From the NCBI GenBank assembly GCA_013176395.1, contig JABMLP010000017.1, positions 806,001 to 870,000 of the forward strand: a stretch of DNA of 64,000 nt. Reading direction: 5' to 3'. Below, in pieces: positions 21,530 to 32,261 of the stretch. Under the pieces are notes generated by a model, which was not told the DNA's origin, did not search any database, and saw nothing but the letters and a program-made list of their open reading frames with translations. Position 1 is the stretch's first letter. The number at the start of each line of letters is the position of its first letter. Position numbers and translations under genes: made by a program. This DNA is from Venturia oleaginea (lineage: Eukaryota; Ascomycota; Dothideomycetes; Venturiales; Venturiaceae).

Positions 21530-22461
21530 ATGACCCCGACCGACGCTTCTTTCACCCCGAAACCTTTTAGCATCCCTGTGAAGCAAGTAGAATAATAATA
21601 GACTTTCGAAAAAAACTAACTAAGAAGCCATTACTCGGATTCTCAGAGAGCTCGTGTACTACCTTTGGGCGCCCTAACACTGTCCGAGCTGTCAATGCTC
21701 CTGAAAATCCGTCCGCCCTTGAAGGTTCCAACGGCAGTCCTCAGGACTCAGTATCGATTACTTCAAGCAGTGTGAGAATCCCGGCATAGTCGTCAGTGAT
21801 ATTGGAGAAAGATTTGATGTCGCATCTGGAACTGCAGGCTGCTCTTATGCAGGCCAGGAACCACTTACCAGATCAGACCACGGCGGAAAGATCTACTAGG
21901 AGTCTTCAGCCCGTCCCCTCTTCTCTGAAAGATGAGGATCGAGGTTGTTCCACAACCGTTGCCTCTTCTACTTTTCCTAGGCGAGATAGTAACGGCGTTC
22001 GAAATTTCAGTTCCTCTACTTCTTCTGAGAATCCTGTCTCGACCCCACGCCGCCGTTTGGTTCGTTTAAGCATGCGTAACAACAATAATGACCAACTGGT
22101 CTCAGCACGCACCGATTCGGGCTGCGGAACTTATGGTCGTCGAGCTAGTAGATCTTCAACTTTTATTCAGTCACAGGTCGGCGGCTCTTCTTGGACATGT
22201 GGGAAGTGCGACAAGGTATTTCGAAGTCTGATTCATGGAAATAATTCCAAGCACTTCGAAATTGGCACAGGAAAATTCACTCGTTGCAAGAAAGAGGGAA
22301 TGCCTTCTGAGAAGATTGGTGGTCATCGATGTAAGGGCGCCGGAATTGATCCCAAGGGTTGCAACAATGGCCGCAACAGGAGGAGAACCGTTATCGACGA
22401 CGACGATAACTCTAATAACGATCCTATAATCGTTTTAGGAGACTTGGATCTTGCCTACTGA
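21530..22461 (+). CDS. Unrecognised Cys/His-containing protein, N-terminus unresolved
   Basis: The main frame (ATG 21817 to TGA 22459-22461) gives 214 residues: a Ser/Arg-rich disordered part, then SSWTCGKCDKVFRSLIHGNN with SKHF and a later GGHRCKGAGI, which looks like a degenerate zinc-binding module, and an acidic tail (VIDDDDNSNND). The same frame continues upstream to about 21613 and is interrupted only by a TAG at 21787-21789 (CAG to TAG would restore Gln). Further upstream an ATG at 21530 opens MTPTDASFTPKPFSIPVKQ, with a GTAGAA donor after it. So the gene may have more exons or be newly broken. No family is known to me; a DNA-binding role is only a guess. Confidence 0.4.
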
Positions 22462-22807
22462 AGTAAAATGAATTGCTAGCCTGAATGGATGGGTGATATT
22501 TGATGATTTTTGCTATTTGACGTTGAAGAGAGTGGGATGCTTGGAGTGTCTTACGACAACTTCTATTGAAGTACGGATTTAAAATTTCTTTATTGCATTC
22601 CTTAGCTGAATTCGCTTCTTCTGTTTATACGTCTCTATTTCAAATCAAGATCGATAGTCATAGATTTTTGGCGAAAATTCAATCCATCCTCAAGGTTTTG
22701 AGACGATATATAATTATCGAAGATGGTAGACATTGCATCGCGAGCACGGTATTATGAGAAATACACAATGGATGTAGTTACGTGCTCGGATTACTAAATA
22801 GAATTTA
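22462..22807. other. Intergenic, AT-rich
   Basis: No supported feature was seen; the ORF at 22566-22757 has no recognisable content. Confidence 0.35.
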
Positions 22808-22990
22808 ACAGGGTCCCAAACGGAGCGGATTAGGGCGGGTTTTCAGGTCTTAAACCCGCTTCGTGAACAGGTCGGGGGGAGACGGTTTGGGGCGGGTTTT
22901 AGGGCGGGTTATAGATTCTAAAATAACCCGCCCCGTTTGCTCCCAACGGCGGAACGCGTGACTTACTGGGGCTATAATATAGAGATATAT
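22808..22990 (+). mobile_element. hAT-like terminus (GC-rich subterminal repeats)
   Basis: The segment starts CAGGGTCCCAAACGGAGCGG and then repeats GGGCGGGTT/AACCCGCC motifs in both orientations. CAGGG ends and clustered subterminal motifs are typical of hAT elements, including fungal ones. No matching right end (CCCTG) was found. Similar GC-rich motifs (GGCGGAGCGGGTC, CCGCCCCGCCC) occur beyond the copia palindrome at 26880-26990, which may be the other part of the same broken element. Confidence 0.4.
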
Positions 22991-23219
22991 TATTGAACAG
23001 TGGCATGCCAGTCCTTGATACCTCAGGCATAATGCACGTGATAGATGCCAAGGAATGCATTGACATTCATATATATGCATGCAGATGCCACAGTGTACTT
23101 AACCTCCTTCGCCAATACAGTCAAGTCACAGGGTGACACTCGTTCTCTTCATCGGCTCCTATCGTTAAGTTCGTGTTGAATCTACTTCCGAATAACTGTT
23201 TTGCTCGTTCAGCGTAACA
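22991..23219 (+). repeat. Copia LTR, left copy
   Basis: 229 bp, ending GCGTAACA, followed at once by GGTTATGAGCCC, which looks like the primer-binding site at the LTR border. The first dinucleotide is TA where the other copy has TG. Confidence 0.75.
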
Positions 23220-23763
23220 GGTTATGAGCCCGGGTTTTGCCTAGGTTCTACAGGACTAAACCGAAAGAAAAGGAACTACGTCTCTCCCAAGGATAAGAGA
23301 CGGCGTTGAATGTGACAGGGTCAGCATTCGAACAGGGACACCAACTCTCCCAAGGATAAGAGCAGGCGTTTGATCTGACGGGGTCAGGATCGAACAAAGG
23401 AACAACAACCCTCCTAAGGACAAGAGGTGTACAAGTGCTTTGACAAGAGTCAGGAAAGGAAGACTAAGGGATATGTCTTCAGAGCACAAATCCAGGCAGC
23501 CACTGCCAACACTGAGTTGCGAGAACTCAAGGACGTGGTTCCAAAGAGTAAGGAATTACTTGACTGGTGAAGGGACCTGGTAGGTCATTTCCCAGGCCAC
23601 CAAGTACAATACATACGACCTTCCAGATGATCGCCATCTGGCACAGACAAGAGCACCAAAACCACCAGGTGCTGAGGGACAAGGATTCATTATTTGGTCC
23701 TCACAACCCTCGACATCCTCCTACCCCACTCCGCTCTCCTCTCGCCCAAAGAAACAGACCTTC

Positions 23764-24805
23764 GTGGAAGTCCCTCTACAGCTAGATGATAAAGAGCTGG
23801 CAGCAAATCAAGATGCTAAGGCTAGAGGAGATACTCCCCCGCACCCGAAGTTTACTTTCGTGGAAGAGAAAGACTCTCAAGATACTTCGTCAAACAAGAC
23901 AAGGGCAGGTTCAACCATGAGGCCCTATGATGACTGGGTGTCTGCTAACAGCAAGGCGATACATAAGATCATGATGTGCCTGTCAGAGGACGACTAGAAC
24001 CTGTACAGTATCTACGAGAGAGCATCAGATCTGTGGGAAGTCCTGATGACGAAGTACATGGAGGTCATGACAGCGGATATTACCTCTTCTATCCAGGAGT
24101 TTGTCAACTTCAGGATGGACGAGGGAGATACAATCGATGGCTCGTGGACATATCTTACCAATCTTGGGGTAAAGATCGCATCAGTCTCTCTGGAAGAAGC
24201 GCACTACCAACTCCCAGGGAAGAGGATGAGACACCTTCTGGCAGCTCTCCCAACAGAGTACTCGGCAATGAAACAAGCTATCCAAGCGCAGCCATACCTG
24301 CAGCCAGAACACATCCTAAAGCTTCTGAAAGGAAGAGAGGCCGACATCAGGATCAACGAAACGGCAATGGTAGCCCAGAACCAGAAGAACAAATCTGGAA
24401 GCGGAAAGAATGTCAGGTGCTACCTCTGTCACGGCCCGCACCTAATTATGGACTGCGAACACCTCTCAGCTGCAAAAGACACCTTGCCTTCGCATTTAGC
24501 CTCATCCTCCGAGAGCCTCAGCTAAGACGAGCTTGTGAAACTGATTTCCAAGATAGTCCTAGATGTCAAGAAACAGCGACCCAAGAAAACAGCAAGAGCT
24601 TACACTGCTCAGTCAGAACCTGAGACTGGAGACGAGGAAACAGAGGAAGTCTCCTCCGAGGATGAGATCCACGATGAAGTTGCCCATACCAGCGTCGAAG
24701 CGATGGGTAAGCTCCTACCCCAGCAATGGATGCTCGATTCCTGCGCCTCATCTCATATGACTGACCAACAATCTCTCTTCAGGGGTAAACTCAATCTCTT
24801 CTAAC
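23764..24805 (+). pseudogene. Copia gag and protease start, left arm
   Basis: The main frames carry a copia gag: MRPYDDWVSANSKAIHKIM, then after an in-frame TAG (CAG to TAG, near 23996) NLYSIYERASDLWEVL and EEAHYQLPGKRMRHLLAALP. A zinc-knuckle-like CYLCHGPHLIMDC follows, with a CX2CX3HX4C spacing one residue short of the usual. After a TAA near 24524 comes the protease segment with WMLDSCASSHMTDQ; DSCASSHM is the copia aspartic-protease site. The frame ends soon after the arm boundary. The same stops occur in the other arm. Confidence 0.75.
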
Positions 24806-26077
24806 GATAGTTTGAAGAACAGGTTCGCCATTGGTGCTTGAGAGAACATTGAAGTCTGGTGGCCGAATATCAAATTGAGTCGAGAGTTTATTCCATGATA
24901 CAAGATTGACTCCGAGTCCAGGTACAGGCAAAACCTTTTCAAGAACTACCTTATTGCCTCTCCTATTCTCCATGACTGCATCTCCTTCATAACTCGCAGA
25001 AAGGATTTCGCCTCCAACCTTAATCAGTCTCTTCATAGGTAATGGCTTGAGTTTACCCCTGAAGAGAGATTGTTGGTCAGTCATATGAGATGAGGCGCAG
25101 GAATCGAGCATCCATTGCTGGGGTAGGAGCTTACCCATCGCTTCGACGCTGGTATGGGCAACTTCATCGTGGATCTCATCCTCGGAGGAGACTTCCTCTG
25201 TTTCCTCGTCTCCAGTCTCAGGTTCTGACTGAGCAGTGTAAGCTCTTGCTGTTTTCTTGGGTCGCTGTTTCTTGACATCTAGGACTATCTTGGAAATCAG
25301 TTTCACAAGCTCGTCTTAGCTGAGGCTCTCGGAGGATGAGGCTAAATGCGAAGGCAAGGTGTCTTTTGCAGCTGAGAGGTGTTCGCAGTCCATAATTAGG
25401 TGCGGGCCGTGACAGAGGTAGCACCTGACATTCTTTCCGCTTCCAGATTTGTTCTTCTGGTTCTGGGCTACCATTGCCGTTTCGTTGATCCTGATGTCGG
25501 CCTCTCTTCCTTTCAGAAGCTTTAGGATGTGTTCTGGCTGCAGGTATGGCTGCGCTTGGATAGCTTGTTTCATTGCCGAGTACTCTGTTGGGAGAGCTGC
25601 CAGAAGGTGTCTCATCCTCTTCCCTGGGAGTTGGTAGTGCGCTTCTTCCAGAGAGACTGATGCGATCTTTACCCCAAGATTGGTAAGATATGTCCACGAG
25701 CCATCGATTGTATCTCCCTCGTCCATCCTGAAGTTGACAAACTCCTGGATAGAAGAGGTAATATCCGCTGTCATGACCTCCATGTACTTCGTCATCAGGA
25801 CTTCCCACAGATCTGATGCTCTCTCGTAGATACTGTACAGGTTCTAGTCGTCCTCTGACAGGCACATCATGATCTTATGTATCGCCTTGCTGTTAGCAGA
25901 CACCCAGTCATCATAGGGCCTCATGGTTGAACCTGCCCTTGTCTTGTTTGACGAAGTATCTTGAGAGTCTTTCTCTTCCACGAAAGTAAACTTCGGGTGC
26001 GGGGGAGTATCTCCTCTAGCCTTAGCATCTTGATTTGCTGCCAGCTCTTTATCATCTAGCTGTAGAGGGACTTCCAC
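24791..26077 (-). pseudogene. Copia gag and protease, right arm
   Basis: This mirrors the left arm with the same nonsense codons and the same translated segments. It reads further into protease: after DSCASSHMTDQ it continues with MKRLIKVGGEILSASYEG and VLEKVLPVPGLGVNLVSWNK, typical of copia protease and the start of the spacer before integrase. It is cut at 24795. Confidence 0.75.
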
Positions 26078-26621
26078 GAAGGTCTGTTTCTTTGGGCGAG
26101 AGGAGAGCGGAGTGGGGTAGGAGGATGTCGAGGGTTGTGAGGACCAAATAATGAATCCTTGTCCCTCAGCACCTGGTGGTTTTGGTGCTCTTGTCTGTGC
26201 CAGATGGCGATCATCTGGAAGGTCGTATGTATTGTACTTGGTGGCCTGGGAAATGACCTACCAGGTCCCTTCACCAGTCAAGTAATTCCTTACTCTTTGG
26301 AACCACGTCCTTGAGTTCTCGCAACTCAGTGTTGGCAGTGGCTGCCTGGATTTGTGCTCTGAAGACATATCCCTTAGTCTTCCTTTCCTGACTCTTGTCA
26401 AAGCACTTGTACACCTCTTGTCCTTAGGAGGGTTGTTGTTCCTTTGTTCGATCCTGACCCCGTCAGATCAAACGCCTGCTCTTATCCTTGGGAGAGTTGG
26501 TGTCCCTGTTCGAATGCTGACCCTGTCACATTCAACGCCGTCTCTTATCCTTGGGAGAGACGTAGTTCCTTTTCTTTCGGTTTAGTCCTGTAGAACCTAG
26601 GCAAAACCCGGGCTCATAACC

Positions 26622-26850
26622 TGTTACGCTGAACGAGCAAAACAGTTATTCGGAAGTAGATTCAACACGAACTTAACGATAGGAGCCGATGAAGAGAACG
26701 AGTGTCACCCTGTGACTTGACTGTATTGGCGAAGGAGGTTAAGTACACTGTGGCATCTGCATGCATATATATGAATGTCAATGCATTCCTTGGCATCTAT
26801 CACGTGCATTATGCCTGAGGTATCAAGGACTGGCATGCCACTGTTCAACA
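26622..26850 (-). repeat. Copia LTR, right copy
   Basis: 229 bp, inverted relative to the left LTR. It begins TGTTGAACAG (minus strand) and ends GCGTAACA before the primer site. It shows the complete TG start that the left copy lacks. Confidence 0.75.
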
Positions 26851-27546
26851 GTTTCTGTAAAAAAAAACGTCTGAAAACAGAAAACCCGTTTCCCCCGCCC
26901 CGTTTACTAAACGATACCCCTAGCCTTGGCGGAGCGGGTCGGGTTGGAGTCTAAAAACCCCGCCTCGTACCGCCCCGCCCTCTCCAGCTTCTTTTGAAAT
27001 TGGATTCCTATGATTGTAAGAACGACGTAGCTAATGCGAAGCAGGAAAGCAGGCCTCTTAATAGTCCACGGCGTAGACGAGTTAGGCCAGGACGACTAGG
27101 CGGCAAGTTAATAATCCGACGGCGGATTATAGCCTATATGCTAGTATCCGGCGTCTAGTCCGTCAGGGTCGTCGGGAGGTTTGATTTTCTATAAAATTAT
27201 CCTAATTAGGAAGTAGGAAGTTGTTACGCAGAGGCTGTGGCTCAAAGTAATCTAGCTGGATTTGGCTAATCCATACAGTAGGGTTCAAGTGGTCCGGGGC
27301 GACAATACGAGACACTGAGGGAGCAGAGTCTCGTCCTATATATAGAGATCCATCTCCTAAGAAATCCTGCGCTCGCAACGCTCGCAATCGAGCGTGTCGA
27401 GCGCTCGCTTTGCCAAGGCTCGAGCGTTCACATGATCCTCCCGATCCCATGTAACAACTTACTAATCATAAAGGAAAATCGCCATACATGTCACTAAACT
27501 TTCCACGTGACAGTATCCGTAACAGAAGAAAAAGTTACCCCGCTTA
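26851..27546. other. Degenerate repeat DNA
   Basis: GC-rich hAT-like motifs at 26880-26990 are followed by TpA-rich sequence with few CpA/TpG (about 27030-27200), consistent with RIP. No intact gene is present. Confidence 0.35.
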
Positions 27547-27561
27547 TATCTAGATCCTAAG

Positions 27562-29020
27562 TAATCCCACCGTTAGTAGCAACACCATGGTGGCAAGGCC
27601 CAAAGATACACATCGCACCAAGTGATGAAGCGGCATGCTCTGAACACGATTCAGTCGCCAGAATCGAGAGCAATACCTGTATCTACACAGACGGAAGTAG
27701 TATAGGTGGCCATACTGGTGCTGTAGCAGTCTGGCCGTTGAAACGACAGAAAAGAAGCACGTACATGGGCCCTGAGAAGACCTCTACGGTATACGCAGCA
27801 GAACTGCAAGGAATAAATCTAGCGCTGAATATGGTCCAAGCAGATATCGAGGCGGGAAACAACCAAAGAAACATCAAAATCTTCACTGACAACCAGGCAG
27901 CGATACGCTCGCTGACCAGGCCAGAGGGTCGATCAGGGGCATACATTTCGTGATTCATCTTTGATCTAGTATGGACGCTTGAGAGTAATATGGGATTGGA
28001 CGGGTTTAAATATTTGTGACCCTTTCTCCAGAGCACTTCCCTGCTGGCGCTCTAAGTCTAGGTGCATCGTTTATTAGGCTAATGTGCAAACTTACGTCTA
28101 TTGCAGGCAGGCTTAAAGCATGGATTTTCTCCTCCCTCTCTTTGACGAGGTTCTATTGAGTTGCCATCGCAAACTTACCATAAACGAATGCACTAGCGAA
28201 GGCTGTTCAGCTCCATGTGAAAGATGCTCGGACCGGTACAATCGTATCAACGAGTGTGCCAAGAATTTCCTGAGTAGTTTACAGTATACCTATCTCCAAC
28301 ATGCTGGCTGCAATCACTTCGATAACCTCCTTACTTGGCTAGTGCTTTCCATCAATTCATCAGTTGGTTGGCCAGGTGAGATGGTCGTAGTCGCACCGTG
28401 TGAAGTGATGTACGAGAAATTGCGATCCTCGTACAGATGAGAACTGAAAGATTGGGCTTAAGGCCTTTCTCTTCAGCCGACGTGTCCCAGTTATCCTAGA
28501 TTACAGGTGTGACTGCCGTGAGGGGACGCAGACCGTGGCCCACATCCTTTTGGAATGCCGCAAGCTCCGGGACATCCGAAGAGAGGAACTGGGCCGCTTT
28601 CCAGGACGAAAGAACCTCCGGACTATCCTGACTGCGCACAAGTTAGCCACTAAAGCCATCGGATTTATGGAACGTACGCGGATCCTTGGGCATGGTGGGA
28701 TCGAGAACGCGTAAACGACATCGTGCATTGGGGGGAGACTGTAGGTAGGCGGACGGCGAAACACGAGGCATTGCCTCTCGAAGCCTGTACAATACAGATT
28801 CGCTAGCAGGACAATCAGTATCTACAAAAGCAGGCAAGGCATTTGGAGATAGTGGTTGAGGGAAAGAAGAGAGGATGGAATTACATTGAGCACGGCGAAG
28901 TGGGACGCAATGGATTTGTAATTTATCACGTGTCGGCTGTCTGGTGAAGCCCACCTGACCGGGCATAGCTGCTGATTAAGAGCGGCCAAAACCGAGTAGG
29001 GTAAAATCAATCAATCTATC
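27562..29020 (+). mobile_element. Chimeric 5'-truncated Tad-like LINE copy (A)
   Basis: Flanked by the direct repeat TATCTAGATCCTAAG (27547-27561 and 29021-29035), a target-primed TSD. The left part (27562-27947) is an RNase H fragment (CIYTDGSS, VYAAELQGIN, FTDNQAAIRSL) clearly related to the copy at 36773-38774. The right part (28413-29020) is the ORF2 C-terminus with the C-X-C-X7-H-X4-C knuckle (CDCREGTQTVAHILLEC) and the 3' UTR ending in AATC repeats. Between them 465 bp of unrelated sequence replaces about 343 bp of LINE. The UTR variant (GGCCAAAACCGAGTAGGG) is shared with the tail at 59448, a different subfamily from copies B-E. Confidence 0.85.
27948..28412 (+). other. Non-LINE segment inside LINE copy A
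   Basis: This segment has no match in the related LINE copies of this window. It carries an ORF from 28120 with a Cys cluster (ECTSEGCSAPCERCSDR) and a helical stretch (SWLVLSINSS-like), running into the LINE frame. A possible intron end (TATTGCAG near 28106) precedes it. It looks like a captured piece of a cellular gene, but the donor was not recognised. Confidence 0.45.
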
Positions 29021-29039
29021 TATCTAGATCCTAAGGTTA

Positions 29040-29663
29040 ACGTATTCGATCACCTAACCGGTCAAAATTTCTTGGCACGACCATCTTATATTACGAGACT
29101 TCAATTTCAACGCTATTAAAAATAGATTCTAAGTCCGTCGTGCTGCTATCTGATTCAGAAGATATCTCGATATCTTTTTTACAAGTTCGCGCATTATGCC
29201 CAGTTGCGCCGCAGTTCCCACAGCGCCGTTGAGTTGGTCGGGCTGTTTTCGATCCCTGAGGCGCTACAGACGCCTCTGCAGCTACCTGCGCTGCTGCAGT
29301 CCCATACTCTATAGTACAGCCGGGGCGCAAATCCTCGAGAATCGAGATCGAGGATATATCGGACAAGCGTTTGCTCTTCGGTAAGGGTAAGTTTCCGACC
29401 GTTTGGTGGTCTTTCGAGGATAAATGGGACTCCTCTGACGCGATCGGAGAGGGTTTGTTGTTTAACGTTGAAGGCGCTCGCAGCAGCCCGTTGGCTTCGG
29501 AGTTGGCCGGTATTCAAAGCGTGGATTGCAAGCTGAATTCTCCCTTCGTGTTGGAGTAGTAACTCATTACGTTGTTGAGACATAGTAGAATAAGAAGAGT
29601 AGTTGGGGTCTTGGCAAATTTGGACCGGTTGGGTGATCTCACGGGTTGGGTGATCGAATACGT
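29040..29663 (-). mobile_element. Fot1/pogo-type element, internal deletion derivative
   Basis: 624 bp with terminal inverted repeats beginning ACGTATTCGATCACC (left 29040, right end 29663 inverted) and the TA target duplication (29038-29039, 29664-29665). On the minus strand the first ~95 codons encode a pipsqueak/CENP-B-like helix-turn-helix start (QRAAASAFNVKQQTLSDRVRG, RKLTLTEEQTLVRYIL). After a join near 29330 the frame changes to the transposase C-terminus with a CCHC knuckle (CGNCGATGHNARTC) and an acidic tail. The DDE catalytic core is missing, so it is non-autonomous. It sits 2 bp beyond the TSD of LINE copy A. Confidence 0.85.
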
Positions 29664-30208
29664 TACTATTTAATCTCGGTATTTCCTCTAATACCCTATA
29701 TAACTCCTACTAACACCTTCTCGCCTGTCTATAGGGCGAGGCAGCCGAGGACGGGAGAACTCGCCGAGGTAGAATACTAAGTCTGTAGACTGCTTCGCTC
29801 CGCCTGGCTCAGGCAGATGACTTTAGGCGGACTGTTGAGACGCCTGCAGGAGAAGATGTGCTCTATTCGCTTTCAAGCTTTGCTTAGCGAGATGCACGAC
29901 AGGCATATACCAATTTCTGTTCTCGGACTAGTCAACTCGACCAATCTTCAAGTAGCGAATTATACTGGGCAGCAAGACTAATATGCCGCATGAAACATGT
30001 GACAGCTACTCTTATCTGTCATGACTTTGTCATCGCATCAATTTCACGGCTTGTCATGAACTTGTCATCCTAGAAGTCCGTCAAATGTGGTGACAGAAGG
30101 AGTACTCGCCGACTAGGGAAGCTTGAACGAACGGTATAAACATGGCCAAAATCCTAGCAGGCAGACCTTATACTGCTTGCGATATCTCAAAACACCCGAA
30201 ACACGATT
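29664..30208. other. Intergenic, upstream of the DUF7703 gene
   Basis: No gene was seen. It must contain the promoter of the following gene. Confidence 0.35.
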
Positions 30209-31602
30209 ATGCATCTACATACACGAAAAGATTATACCTATACGGCTCCTTGTCCATATATTCCGCTTTCGAAGTACAGCTGGAAGTCTTATGATCCCGA
30301 CTCTCCTGCAGAATGCGGTACACTCAGCTGGAATCCTGTCGTCTTTTCACTCCTGGCCGCCTTCCAAGCCGGTACCATCCTTCTCGCCTTGGAGGTAATC
30401 ATACAGCTATTCTTCCAGTTTAAACGGAAGTCATTATACTTCTGGTACATATCCAATATGTCATCTTACAAACAAAACTGACTTGCCATACTAGGTCCAT
30501 ATTCGCCTCAAGCTGTGGTGCATTGCTGTTTTCGGCCTCTGGATTTATCCTCCAATACGTTCCAAACTCTGCAATCTATGGCTCCATCTTAATGAACATT
30601 GCATGGGTTGCTATGGTCACAGGGTTCGCATTTGTTCTCTATTCAAGGTTATATTTTCTCAATCCAAGACCGATGATACTGAGGATAGTGCGTGTAAGCA
30701 TCATCATAGATGCTCTGTTATTCCAGGTTCCGGTCATAGTCACCACGATTCTCAGCAACGCCAACTACACCGCATCAACATGGAAGGCATACACAATTAC
30801 GTCTTTCATGGAAATCGCTTTCACCATACAAGAAATGATCATCACGACGTTGTATATCTACCTATTTCTGATCTATACCAAAGACAGAAGACACGAACCG
30901 GATACGAAAAAGGTCCTCTGGCAGCTGTTCTTTGCAGAATTTGTTGTCTTCTCGACAGACATCATCATGAACGTCCTACTATACGCAGAGTATTATCTTT
31001 CACGGCAAATCATCCAATCTTTCGTCTCAGTTTTGAAACTGAGAATCGAGTTCGCTGTTCTGAACTCACTCATCAACTATTCGCACACCAAATCATCTAA
31101 GCAAATGGAACTCAATTGGATGGGCGACTTAGAAAGTACCGGGAGTCCAAATGAGATGATTACAATATCCCAACCGTCCAGCAGATTCGAAAGAGCTGGT
31201 TCCACGACGAAGGCCATTGTTTTGAACGAGGAAGAGATGCAGATTAGAATATTTACGACAAAGGAGCTTGAGGACCCATCTACGGACATCATTAATATAG
31301 CGCAATCATCTTCGAGTAGGTTGTACATTTTTCGTGATATGTTCACCATCAACTATTCACTAACCTACGTGCAGGCTAGGCCCCGGTGCAGTTTCAGCAA
31401 CCGGCAAAGCTTACGTCCCCTGAGTCAACCCCTCTCCGAGATGCGAACAAGTTGGCTTTTATGTAGACTCCTTACAACCCTTAACGATGCCGATAAATTC
31501 CTGGAACCTTTCAGTGTTCAGAATCGCGAAAAATTCATCGAGCTCGTTTGGGATCGATCATATCATTCTACAACGATACCTTGGATGAATGCCTTTGGTT
31601 GA
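30209..31602 (+). CDS. DUF7703-type fungal membrane protein
   Basis: Two exons, 30209-30444 and 30495-31602 (GTACAT donor, CTGAC branch, TAG acceptor), give 447 residues. About seven hydrophobic helices follow a short N-terminus: VVFSLLAAFQAGTILLALEV, IFASSCGALLFSASGFIL, MNIAWVAMVTGFAFVLYSRL, IIIDALLFQVPVIVTTI, EMIITTLYIYLFLIY, FVVFSTDIIMNVLLYAEYY. The VTGFAFVLYSRLYF and IVRVSIIIDALLF blocks match the fungal DUF7703 family as I know it; its role is unknown. A possible further intron (31316-31374, CACTAAC branch site, GCAG) would end the protein just after SSSS, dropping ~75 unlikely C-terminal residues. It has a cytosolic Ser-rich tail. Confidence 0.75.
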
Positions 31603-32261
31603 TTTTATTATTATGATTAATAACCTGTCGTTGAAATGATTAAACACATGCCATTATACCTTCTTCCCAATAAATCTCAATCGCCCCCTGCCAAAACCCT
31701 GAACACCAAGCAAAAAGTGGAAGCGCCCAAAGCACAAAGAGCCTGCTCGCAAACCTGATGACACAAACCCACGACCAGAAAAAGCGAATATGCTTCTATA
31801 TCTAGTGTAAGTATGGTGATACCAGCGAGTATCTCCATCTATCCTATTACCAATACCAATACCAATGCCAAAAACACCTCTAAATCTAAATCAGCCGTGT
31901 TCTGTGTCACTGAACCAGCCAGCGACGAAATCGTAGGCCGGGAAGTTCACCAAGGAGCACAAGCACAAGGCCTTTATCAGAAGAAACTAGGCAGAGGTGA
32001 GCTTCGCGTCGTATTGCGAGTTTCAATCATCCATTCTTGCCGATGCAGATTTATTTTATGAAGGAAATACTCGATTTGGTATTGATGTCGATAAGTTCCC
32101 GGCATTTAATAAGGACCAAGCCGCTAGAGAACTATCGACATCGATATCACATTGACAAGTTTCGAAATAGAAGAAATCTTGATACTGGTGGCTGAAAAGG
32201 AAAGAGGGGGTTTGATGATGGCACTTACGAATACAAAAGTAATTGTACAAAATGGTCGACA
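31603..32261. other. Intergenic between convergent genes
   Basis: The 3' regions of two convergent genes meet here. A short ACCAATACC repeat lies near 31850. No gene is supported. Confidence 0.4.

Larger units (their letters stand above)
22991..26850. mobile_element. Copia-derived palindrome: two inverted half-elements
   Basis: Two truncated Ty1/copia copies face each other tail to tail. The left arm is 22991-24794 (plus) and the right arm 25047-26850 (minus), each 1804 bp with no length difference. The only mismatch I saw is the second base (TATTGAAC left, TGTTGAAC right). Each arm is LTR (229 bp), primer site, leader, gag and the start of protease. The 252-bp centre (24795-25046) is a continuation of the right copy's protease region, so the right copy reaches 24795. 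Neither copy has integrase, reverse transcriptase or a 3' LTR. Flanking 5-mers (TATAT left, GTTTC right) do not match, so there is no TSD for the whole. An assembly fold-back is possible but the outer flanks differ. Confidence 0.85.

Noticed and set aside
23976..24623. 215-codon ORF in the copia arm (and its mirror at 25218-25865)
   Set aside because: It is an out-of-frame shadow of gag; the gag frame carries the zinc knuckle and family motifs.
27360..27450. GC-rich CGCTCGC patch as a tRNA or rRNA fragment
   Set aside because: No cloverleaf or conserved internal promoter boxes could be drawn.
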